A stretch of DNA of 6,883 nt. Source: an uncultured Selenomonadaceae bacterium. GTDB lineage: Bacteria; Bacillota; Negativicutes; Selenomonadales; Selenomonadaceae. The position numbers were made by a program, and so were the translations under genes. Numbering within the stretch: the first letter of the stretch is position 1; the number at the start of each line of letters is the position of its first letter. Below are positions 1 to 5,196 of the stretch, in pieces. The DNA lies in NCBI GenBank assembly GCA_905236325.1, contig CAJOPJ010000214.1:1-6883 (forward strand). Reading direction: 5' to 3'. The notes below the pieces were generated by a model. It was not told the origin of the DNA. It did not search any database and saw nothing but the letters and a program-made list of their open reading frames with translations.

Positions 1-495
1 GAAACGCCGATTCATTCAGTAAGTTTTACCGGCGGCGAGCCACTTTTGCATTGGCAATTTATTTTTGAAGTTGCAAGGCAGTTAAAAAAATTCGGCTTAA
101 AAATTTTTCTGGAAACTAATGGCACCTTGTTTGCTGAACTTGAAAAAATTTTAGATTGCGTTGATATAATCAGCATGGATATTAAATTACCAAGCGTTGT
201 CGGTGAAAATTATTTCGACAGGCACAGAAAATTTTTACAAATTGCCGCGCTGAAAGATTTATATGCAAAAATTGTTGTGTCGGCTGAAACTACACTTGCT
301 GAATTTGACGCGGCTGTCAGTTTAATTGCTGAAGTTTCGGCTGATATTTTGCTGATTTTGCAACCTGTAACGCCGGTTGGAAAAATTAAAGCTGCCTCTG
401 CCGAAAAAATTTTACAACTACAATCGCACGCGCTGAAAATTTTAAATGATGTGCGTGTAATTCCTCAGACGCACAGGCTAATCAATGTCAGATAA
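1..495 (+). CDS. queE: QueE-like radical SAM protein, C-terminal part
   Basis: The frame is open from base 1, so the gene begins left of the window; 164 codons are visible, ending in TAA at 493-495. The first residues, ETPIHSVSFTGGEPLL, contain the radical SAM GGEP motif that contacts SAM. They are followed by LETNGTL, SMDIKLPS, a KIVV strand and LQPVTP, and the protein ends RVIPQTHRLINVR. This pattern fits COG0602 organic-radical-activating enzymes annotated as 7-carboxy-7-deazaguanine synthase, which makes CDG from carboxy-tetrahydropterin for queuosine/7-deazaguanine synthesis in the cytosol. The Fe-S cluster CxxxCxxC motif would lie in the missing N-terminal 50-70 residues and cannot be checked. 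No other queuosine gene is in view. A different COG0602 activase is possible, so the family is firmer than the exact reaction. An internal TTG at 46 is not the start, because homology continues upstream of it. A terminator follows 45 bases downstream. Confidence 0.75.
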   Translation, partial: ETPIHSVSFTGGEPLLHWQFIFEVARQLKKFGLKIFLETNGTLFAELEKILDCVDIISMDIKLPSVVGENYFDRHRKFLQIAALKDLYAKIVVSAETTLAEFDAAVSLIAEVSADILLILQPVTPVGKIKAASAEKILQLQSHALKILNDVRVIPQTHRLINVR

Positions 496-540
496 AAAGC
501 TGATTTATTCAAGAGTCAAAAATAAATTACTGAAACCAAA

Positions 541-565
541 TGCGCAAAATTGCGCAATTTTTTTT
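541..565 (+). terminator. Intrinsic terminator after the queE-like gene
   Basis: A TGCGCA / TGCGCA inverted repeat (541-546 and 551-556, AAAT loop, extendable by A-T pairs) is followed by eight T at 558-565. It sits 45 bases after the stop of the + strand gene and in front of the convergent Nudix gene. Confidence 0.7.
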
Positions 566-574
566 GCTGATTAT

Positions 575-595
575 AAAAAAAAACGCCCTGAGGCG
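575..595 (-). terminator. Intrinsic terminator of the Nudix gene
   Basis: Read on the minus strand, CGCC-TCAG-GGCG (595 to 584) forms a short GC hairpin, directly followed by nine T (583 to 575). It lies just downstream of the Nudix stop at 606. Together with the hairpin at 541-565 it insulates the two convergent genes. Confidence 0.7.
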
Positions 596-605
596 CAGAA
601 ATTTT

Positions 606-1229
606 TTAATCAAATTGAACTTGCCAATTTTCAGTGCGATTAGCTTCAAAACAAAGTTTAACTTGTGCAGGAGTACATTTTTCAGCTGCAAAATTTTCAG
701 GCAGTTCATTTTCAGCAAAATATTTTGATTTAACAGTTTCAATATTTGGTTGAAAAAATCCACCATTGGCAATACAGATAAAAAAAATTTTTACAACGCC
801 AAATGCGTAAGTTTGAGCGTTGCGTTTGTTTCTGTCGTGGACGGCAACCAATTTTTCAACTGTGACAAAAAGACCGGCTTCTTCGCGAACTTCCTTGACA
901 GTATTTTCAGCCGGCGAACAATCGACATCGCACCAGCCGCCCGGTAAAGTCCATCTGCCGTCACTTTCGCAAACAAGCAAAATTTTGTCGTCCTTAAAAA
1001 TTGCGGCGCGCGTATCAACTTTTGGTGTTTGATAGCCGACATCTTTGCAAAAAAAATCTTGAACAGTCGCAAGTGACAGCGCAGATTTTTCAGCCAGCAT
1101 ATCGGCAGAAATTTCGCGCAGGCGTTGAAATCTTTCTGCGTCGAATTTGTCAGTGCAGTAATAAAGACCTGTTTGCGCAATGGCTTGAATTTCAGTTGCC
1201 CAAGCCAAAATTTTGTCTGAATTTTTCAT
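606..1229 (-). CDS. Nudix hydrolase with N-terminal helical domain (YjhB-like)
   Basis: A 207-residue protein. Residues 1-60 form the helical N-terminal domain typical of the ADP-ribose/CDP-choline pyrophosphatase-type Nudix group (DKILAWATEIQAIAQTGL...). Residues 70-200 are the Nudix fold with LPGGW (95-99) and the box G98-x5-C104-x7-K112-E113-V114-R115-E116-E117-A118-G119-L120. The metal-binding EVREEAG core is intact, but the first Glu of the classical box is Cys and the Arg is Lys. As I recall, related proteins of this subgroup often carry a non-Glu residue at the first position, so this need not mean inactivity. The expected reaction is Mg/Mn-dependent cleavage of a nucleoside diphosphate-X bond; the substrate cannot be told from sequence. 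The start is ATG at 1229, five bases after GGAGG (1239-1235). A longer frame opening with TTG at 1241 overlaps that Shine-Dalgarno and is rejected. The gene may be co-transcribed with the 260-residue gene upstream, 41 bases away with no terminator between. Confidence 0.88.
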   Translation of the reverse strand: MKNSDKILAWATEIQAIAQTGLYYCTDKFDAERFQRLREISADMLAEKSALSLATVQDFFCKDVGYQTPKVDTRAAIFKDDKILLVCESDGRWTLPGGWCDVDCSPAENTVKEVREEAGLFVTVEKLVAVHDRNKRNAQTYAFGVVKIFFICIANGGFFQPNIETVKSKYFAENELPENFAAEKCTPAQVKLCFEANRTENWQVQFD

Positions 1230-1270
1230 TGCCGCCTCCAAAAAATTTTTTGTGATATAAAGTGTTTTTT

Positions 1271-2053
1271 TTAAATTAAAATATTTTCCAGCGGACTTGG
1301 CTTTGTAATATCTAAAACTTTGCCGGTGGCGGAATCTATAGTAATAACAGTGCCGTCGGGCAAAAATTTTGTAAAAGTCGGCTGAACGCTGTCGATAACT
1401 TTTTCAAATTTTTCATCGCTCATTGTGCGCCAATCATTTTCATCTTGCGACTTTAAATAAAGTTCGCGTTGTTGCAGAATATTTGCCTTTGCAGTTTGAA
1501 AATCAATGTCGGCAAGTTTAATTTGCTGTTCAATTTGACTGTCGCCGCTTTCCAAACATTTTTGCAAAATTTCTTGCATTGCGTTAAGTGAAGTTTTAAT
1601 TGTGTCGATAAAATTTTGTTCGGTATCGAGATTATTTGTATAAAAATCTTCAGTCGCGCGAATTGAAAGTTGCAAACAACCGACTGCGCCCAAAGTTTCA
1701 ACGCGCGTCTGCATTGCGTTGTAGCCCTGAAAAGCAGTTTGTTCAGTCATTGAAAAATAGTAGCCGTACTGAATTGAAGTTGCAATTTCGCCGCTGAAAT
1801 TTGAAAAGTCCTCAAGTTGGCTTGCAACATCATACCAAGCATTTTTAAAATAATCAGGCGCATTTGCCGGCGGAAAATTGAAGTTTATGTCCGGCGCGAA
1901 AAATTTTTTGCAAGTGTAGTTTTCAAAATCTGCAGGCAGGGCAGATAAATTTTCAGTCAACAGCGATTTAAAATTTGACGCTGAATTTTCGCTGTTAAAA
2001 CTGACGCTTCTGTAACTTGCCGAAAAATTTTGCTGAATCTTTATTTCCTGCAT
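1271..2053 (-). CDS. Hypothetical protein, 260 residues, unrecognised
   Basis: I do not recognise this family. The gene is well supported: ATG at 2053 is preceded by GAGGTG (2066-2061) seven bases away, and the frame stays open for 260 codons to TAA. The protein has no signal peptide or membrane segment, so it is probably cytosolic. The first 100 residues are rich in Phe, Asn, Ser and Tyr (for example DINFNFPP at 55-62 and QYGYYF at 95-100). Residues 140-205 look helical and Gln/Glu/Leu-rich, possibly a coiled coil. The C-terminus carries FLPDGTVITIDSATGKVLD (230-248), a beta-hairpin-like segment reminiscent of a single propeller-type or DGT/TGK repeat; one copy alone does not define a domain. 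A terminator at 2117-2143 separates it from the gene upstream, so its promoter must lie in 2054-2116. The Nudix gene follows on the same strand. Confidence 0.8.
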   Translation of the reverse strand: MQEIKIQQNFSASYRSVSFNSENSASNFKSLLTENLSALPADFENYTCKKFFAPDINFNFPPANAPDYFKNAWYDVASQLEDFSNFSGEIATSIQYGYYFSMTEQTAFQGYNAMQTRVETLGAVGCLQLSIRATEDFYTNNLDTEQNFIDTIKTSLNAMQEILQKCLESGDSQIEQQIKLADIDFQTAKANILQQRELYLKSQDENDWRTMSDEKFEKVIDSVQPTFTKFLPDGTVITIDSATGKVLDITKPSPLENILI

Positions 2054-2116
2054 TAAAAATCACCTCAATTTTATATCGAAAGTTTTTTTTTAAAAATAAA
2101 GGTTAAATCTTGAAAC

Positions 2117-2143
2117 AAAAAAAACACTCCGAAATTATCGGAG
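2117..2143 (-). terminator. Intrinsic terminator of the trxB / Cys-motif gene pair
   Basis: CTCCGA-TAATT-TCGGAG on the minus strand (2143 to 2127) is a perfect 6-bp stem, then TG and eight T (2124 to 2117). It lies 21 bases after the stop of the 115-residue gene. T-rich sequence also flanks the other side (2148-2155), so it might work in both directions, although no + strand gene uses it here. Confidence 0.85.
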
Positions 2144-2164
2144 CGAAATTTTTTTGTTTTTTTT

Positions 2165-2512
2165 TTAGTTCAAAATTACTGATTGATTGTCGAGGACAAC
2201 TTTTGCAGCTTTACAAGCCGCGCAATCACAATATTCAGCACCGCCGGCTTTAAGTTCCTCAACATGCTTATAAAAATTGTCAAAATTGTCGCCGAAAATT
2301 TTTTTTGCAGCCGGTGAATTAACAAAAGCAACCAAGCCGTCAACAGTTTGCAAACAAGCCTCAGCTTCAATAACTAAATTGTGCGCTGCTTGAGGTTCGC
2401 CTTCTTTGCCAAATTCATAAAGCCAAGCCTTACCTGCTGCTTGCAAGTCAGGATGGCAACTTGGAGCAACAATCATATCTTGGACTGTTGATTTTAAATC
2501 TTCTTTGATCAT
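2165..2512 (-). CDS. Small Cys-motif protein (sometimes mislabelled 'Hsp90')
   Basis: A 115-residue soluble protein with no signal peptide or membrane span. It opens with KEDLKSTVQDMIVAPSCHPDL and ends with AEYCDCAACKAA, giving cysteines at 19, 53, 95, 97 and 100. I recognise the layout from a family of about 115-residue proteins in anaerobic Firmicutes, where the APSC and KYCDCPAC segments are typical. From memory these are often labelled 'molecular chaperone Hsp90', but nothing here resembles the Hsp90 ATPase fold and I would not carry that name over. The C-x-C-x2-C cluster could bind a metal or act in thiol redox chemistry; this is inference. The start at ATG 2512 is supported by an AGGAG-type site at about 2520-2526. 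It lies 37 bases downstream of the trxB-like gene with no terminator between, so the two are probably co-transcribed. Confidence 0.82.
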   Translation of the reverse strand: MIKEDLKSTVQDMIVAPSCHPDLQAAGKAWLYEFGKEGEPQAAHNLVIEAEACLQTVDGLVAFVNSPAAKKIFGDNFDNFYKHVEELKAGGAEYCDCAACKAAKVVLDNQSVILN

Positions 2513-2549
2513 AAAAAACCTCTCCTTTCAAAAACTGCGTGATTATAAA

Positions 2550-3482
2550 CTAATTTTTCAATTTTGACAAATATTTTTCAGCCAAAAGCGCAACAGTAGT
2601 TCCGTCCGCCGCAGCAGTTGTCAGTTGTCGAATTTGTTTTTCACGCACATCACCGGCAGCAAAAACGCCTTCAATCGAAGTTTTACAATCTTCGCCGGCA
2701 ATAATTTTGCCATTTGCCGAAAGTTCAAGCTGATTTTTAAACAGTTCAGTATTTGGTACAACGCCGATATTTACAAAAATTCCGTCAACCGGCAATGTTG
2801 AAACTTCGCCTGTAGTCTTGTTCAAAATTTCTATGCTTTCAAGTTTTTTATTGCCGCTGAGCTTTTGAATTTCAGTTTGCAACAGAACCTTGATATTTTT
2901 ATTTGCGTAAAGTTTTTGTTTAGTGACTTCGTCAGCGCGCAGTTCCGAGCGTTGAATTAAATAAATTTTGTCTGAGTATTTTGTAAGGAAAATTGCCGCG
3001 TCAACTGCAGCATTTCCGCCGCCCATAACAGCAATAATTTTGTCTCTGTATTTGTAGCCGTCGCAAAGTTCGCAGTAGTGAACGCCGCGGCCTGAATATT
3101 TTTTTTCAGTCGGCAAGGGCAGTTTTCTGCGTTCCATTCCGGAGGCTATTATTACAACATCGGTAGTATAAATTTTTTCTTCAGTTTCAACAATTTTAGG
3201 TGTTGCTTTTAAATCGACTGAAACAATTGTGTCAAATTCATCAATAACTGCGCCAAAATTTTCAGCCTGCGTTTGAAGCGTTGCAATTAAATCTTTGCCG
3301 CTGATTTTGACAAAGCCGGGAAAATTTTCAATTTCAGTTGCATTTGCAATTTGACCGCCAATAATTCCATTTTCCAAAACCAAAACGCTCAAGTTCATTC
3401 TGCCGACATACATTGCGGCAGTAAGCCCTGCCATACCTGCGCCAATCACAATTACATCTTTGTGAGTGGTTGCTTTTGCCAT
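2550..3482 (-). CDS. trxB: Thioredoxin-reductase-like flavoprotein
   Basis: 310 residues, the usual length for low-molecular-weight thioredoxin reductase. The FAD-binding GAGMAG is at 14-19, the redox-active pair C137-E-L-C140 is followed by DG (CATC in E. coli), the pyridine-nucleotide GGGNAAVDAA is at 154-163, and the FAD-contacting GVFAAGD is at 272-278. The expected role is transfer of electrons through FAD and the Cys pair to thioredoxin or a related cytosolic partner. Oddly, the NADPH 2'-phosphate motif HRRxxxR is replaced by a shorter Q177-R-S-E-L-R182, so NADPH use is uncertain. No thioredoxin gene is adjacent; the next gene downstream is the small C-x-C-x2-C protein. The start at ATG 3482 is fixed by AGGAGG (3496-3491). 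An intrinsic terminator ends directly against that site. The family assignment is firm; the partner and electron donor are not. Confidence 0.9.
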   Translation of the reverse strand: MAKATTHKDVIVIGAGMAGLTAAMYVGRMNLSVLVLENGIIGGQIANATEIENFPGFVKISGKDLIATLQTQAENFGAVIDEFDTIVSVDLKATPKIVETEEKIYTTDVVIIASGMERRKLPLPTEKKYSGRGVHYCELCDGYKYRDKIIAVMGGGNAAVDAAIFLTKYSDKIYLIQRSELRADEVTKQKLYANKNIKVLLQTEIQKLSGNKKLESIEILNKTTGEVSTLPVDGIFVNIGVVPNTELFKNQLELSANGKIIAGEDCKTSIEGVFAAGDVREKQIRQLTTAAADGTTVALLAEKYLSKLKN

Positions 3483-3496
3483 TTTTTCAACCTCCT

Positions 3497-3532
3497 AAAA
3501 AAATAGGGTACAGTTTTGAATTTACTGCACCC
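3497..3532 (-). terminator. Terminator between sigH and trxB, possible attenuator
   Basis: Read on the minus strand, GGGTGCAGT (3532-3524) pairs with ACTGTACCC (3514-3506) with one G-U pair and a nine-base loop. After TA come seven T (3503-3497). It is 14 bases past the sigH stop and ends exactly where the trxB AGGAGG begins (3496). It clearly can end sigH transcripts. Because there is no room for a promoter between it and the trxB ribosome binding site, trxB RNA must start within or upstream of it. Confidence 0.85.
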
Positions 3533-3545
3533 AAAAAGCTACAAT

Positions 3546-4280
3546 TTATCTATTCTGCGAAATTCTGTGATCTATTGTAGAAAGACCGCGATAAACAGTT
3601 CCAATGTCGATTGATTCGCCGCGACTTGCAACATAACGCTCCAGCTTGCGTTTGACGCGTTGAAGTGCGTTGTCGATTGATTTAACATGCCGTTTTAAGC
3701 CTTGTGCAATTTCTTGATAGCTTTTGCCGTCAAGATAAGCCATTAAAACCTGCCATTCCAGATCGCTTAAAATTTCTTCCATTTTCTTTTCAATGGCTAA
3801 AAATTCTTCACGACTTATGACAAGTTCTTCAGGATCGGCAACTTTTACGCCGGACAAAACATCAAGCAAAGTTCTGTCTGAATCTTCATCATAAATTGGC
3901 TTGTTAAGCGAAATGTAGGAGGTCAGCGGAATATGTTTTTGCCTGGTTGCTGTTTTTATTGCAGTTATAATTTGTCTGGTTACGCAAAGTTCGGCAAATG
4001 CGTGAAAAGAAGATAACTTATCACTTTTGAAGTCGCGCACTGCTTTATAAAAACCAATCATACCTTCTTGAATGATATCTTCGCGATCTGCGCCGATTAA
4101 AAAATATGACCTTGCCTTTGCGCGGACAAAACTTCTGTACCTGTGTATTAAGTAGTCCAATGCGGCAGTGTCAAACTTTTCTTTAATTTCGACAATCAAT
4201 TCTTCGTCAGTCATTGAGTCGTATTTATCGTAACCGTCCGGCGCGACAGTATCTAATGTGCTCGCTACGCTATCTTCCAT
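3546..4280 (-). CDS. sigH: RNA polymerase sigma factor SigH
   Basis: A 244-residue sigma-70 family protein of the SigH/Spo0H type. Region 2 spans about 37-108 with DREDIIQEGMIGFYKAVRDF (65-84), the core-binding and -10 recognition segment. The linker contains LTSYISLNKPIYDED. Region 4 spans about 163-216 with the helix-turn-helix SYQEIAQGLKRHVKSIDNAL (187-206) for -35 recognition. It directs RNA polymerase to alternative promoters: transition state, competence or sporulation entry in Bacillus, and often other roles in non-sporulating relatives, so sporulation cannot be inferred. A tail of about 25 residues (220-244) extends beyond the usual length of roughly 218. The ATG at 4280 has GGAGG (4292-4288) seven bases upstream and a strong housekeeping-type promoter. 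The usual neighbours of sigH in many Firmicutes (rlmB, rpmG-secE-nusG) are absent; instead rep lies upstream and trxB downstream. Confidence 0.93.
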   Translation of the reverse strand: MEDSVASTLDTVAPDGYDKYDSMTDEELIVEIKEKFDTAALDYLIHRYRSFVRAKARSYFLIGADREDIIQEGMIGFYKAVRDFKSDKLSSFHAFAELCVTRQIITAIKTATRQKHIPLTSYISLNKPIYDEDSDRTLLDVLSGVKVADPEELVISREEFLAIEKKMEEILSDLEWQVLMAYLDGKSYQEIAQGLKRHVKSIDNALQRVKRKLERYVASRGESIDIGTVYRGLSTIDHRISQNR

Positions 4281-4302
4281 TTTATGACCTCCGTCGAAAG
4301 GA

Positions 4303-4331
4303 ATTATACCTTACAACGCGTATTAAGTCAA
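4303..4331 (-). promoter_or_regulatory. Housekeeping (SigA-type) promoter of sigH
   Basis: On the minus strand, TTGACT (4331-4326), a 17-base spacer and a perfect TATAAT (4308-4303) precede GGAGG by ten bases. The start of transcription would be near 4296, leaving a very short leader. It begins 31 bases after the rep stop, so sigH is independent of the upstream operon. Confidence 0.85.
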
Positions 4332-4362
4332 ACTGATTATTCCTGCCGTTAAAAAAAATTTT

Positions 4363-5055
4363 TTATAAACTTTCAAATGCTGTATCAAGATTTTCAGTAT
4401 AAAATATTTCAAACTTGAATTGGATATTGCAATTTTCTTCAGAAACTTTTGTTGTGTTCAATTCAAAGACAAAATTTTTAATGCGTCGCCCGACTTTTTC
4501 AGTTGTGTAGTTCATAATAAAATCTGTTTTTTCGGTAATTTCTTTTATCGGTTCGTCCAAAACATTTTTTTTAAAATTATCAATTCGCCCAATGTAAGCA
4601 TTTTCCGGCACATTCAAATAAAATCTGATTGATTCCTCAGTCATTGAACGCTTTATCTTGCCATTTTTGAACATATTTTTATATTGCAAACAAAGTTCCA
4701 ACAAGCGCACTGCGTAAGGCGAAGTCAATTTAAAAATCTGCTCAATATTTATCGCAGTGTAGTTGCCTTTTACCATATCCAACAAAAAAGGCTTCATTCT
4801 GTTATCAAATTTCATATGCAAGCCGACTTTCGGTTCATACTTCATTATTTCATAAACGCGCACCAATTCCCAGCCGCCGTTTGGGGAATTTAATTCAATT
4901 GTCGTGCTGTAGAGTTTGCGACATTCTTCCTTCAAGCTGTTCAAATAAAAATGATTGCCGAAAAGTTTAACCAGTTCGGAAGGCGAAATTATGCACTCAG
5001 GAAATTCAGAATCAAAATATTTATCATTATTTGACAAGTGCGGATTTAAAGTCAT
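4363..5055 (-). CDS. Rep_3 family replication initiator, main part
   Basis: 230 codons from ATG 5055 that match the plasmid initiator family Rep_3 (RepB/RepA type). Features in order are IISPSELVKLFGN (22-34), LKEECRKLY (41-49), GGWELVRVYEIMKYEPKVGLHMKF (60-83), PFLLDMVKGNYTAINIEQIF (89-108), the recognition-like SPYAVRLLELCLQ (112-124), MTEESIRFYLNVPENAY (138-154), and FKKNVLDEPIKEI (161-173). Such proteins bind iterons with two winged-helix domains and open the origin of plasmids. ATG 5055 has no convincing ribosome binding site, and the typical N-terminal segment is encoded immediately upstream in another frame (5168-5052). A -1 shift at 5064-5070 would give one 268-residue protein. No iterons, par genes or mobilisation genes are seen. 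It lies downstream of tadA on the same strand, which suggests chromosomal residence. Functional, frameshifted and decaying states are all possible. Confidence 0.8.
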   Translation of the reverse strand: MTLNPHLSNNDKYFDSEFPECIISPSELVKLFGNHFYLNSLKEECRKLYSTTIELNSPNGGWELVRVYEIMKYEPKVGLHMKFDNRMKPFLLDMVKGNYTAINIEQIFKLTSPYAVRLLELCLQYKNMFKNGKIKRSMTEESIRFYLNVPENAYIGRIDNFKKNVLDEPIKEITEKTDFIMNYTTEKVGRRIKNFVFELNTTKVSEENCNIQFKFEIFYTENLDTAFESL

Positions 5056-5168
5056 AAGTCCAATAAAAAAAGGCGCGTTGCAATGGTTGAAAAGCCTTTC
5101 CGCGACTGAATTAGTGGATTGCCTTGATAGACAAGGTTTTTATTTTTTTGTTTAGTTTTTGTCGGCAA
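5052..5168 (-). CDS. N-terminal segment of the Rep_3 initiator (out of frame)
   Basis: A 38-codon frame starting at TTG 5168, eight bases after GGAGG (5181-5177), and ending with TGA at 5054-5052. The peptide begins Lys/Asn-rich (MPTKTKQKNKN) and continues LVYQGNPLIQSRKGFSTIAT. This looks like the 'N-x-LI-x-S' opening that normally precedes the Rep_3 body. It is the missing N-terminus of the protein encoded from 5055, in a frame offset by one base. The stop overlaps the ATG of the main part as ATGA, so the segment could be a leader peptide coupled to downstream translation, or the first part of a frameshifted fusion. It starts 28 bases after the tadA stop. The frame remains open further upstream into tadA, but no start there has a ribosome binding site. 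Confidence 0.65.
   Translation of the reverse strand: MPTKTKQKNKNLVYQGNPLIQSRKGFSTIATRLFLLDL
5064..5070 (-). other. Candidate -1 slippery heptamer in rep
   Basis: The minus strand reads T TTT TTA, with TTT and TTA being the zero-frame codons (Phe34, Leu35) of the upstream rep segment. This is the X XXY YYZ arrangement, the same heptamer used in HIV-1 gag-pol. Slipping back one base leads into ATT GGA CTT ATG, the frame of the rep main part. The heptamer lies inside a run of seven T (5071-5065), so transcriptional slippage or an indel there would have the same effect. A 6-bp AAAGGC/GCCTTT inverted repeat (5099-5094 and 5074-5069) lies upstream and overlaps it. Downstream I see only a weak imperfect stem. 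Confidence 0.45.
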
Positions 5169-5196
5169 CCTGAACACCTCCGCAGGAATTATAAAA

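Noticed and set aside
527..772. Minus frame of 81 codons and overlapping + frame at 540-728
   Set aside because: They cover two terminator hairpins and the 3' end of the Nudix gene, are rich in Phe/Lys/Leu from AT-rich DNA, and have no ribosome binding site.
1230..1241. Longer Nudix start at TTG 1241
   Set aside because: The TTG overlaps the TTGGAGG ribosome binding site that serves ATG 1229.
1240..1251. A6T6 palindrome as an operator for the Nudix gene
   Set aside because: Such blocks are common throughout this window, including in coding DNA, so the palindrome carries little information.
2165..2512. Naming the 115-residue protein a chaperone (Hsp90)
   Set aside because: It is far too short and has none of the Hsp90 ATPase motifs; the label seems to be an inherited annotation.
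4344..4360. A/T-only hairpin after the rep stop as a terminator
   Set aside because: The stem contains no G-C pairs and would be too weak to call.
4281..4362. Iterons or a replication origin near rep
   Set aside because: No directly repeated 15-22 base units were seen here or upstream of rep within tadA; the spacer is explained by the sigH promoter.
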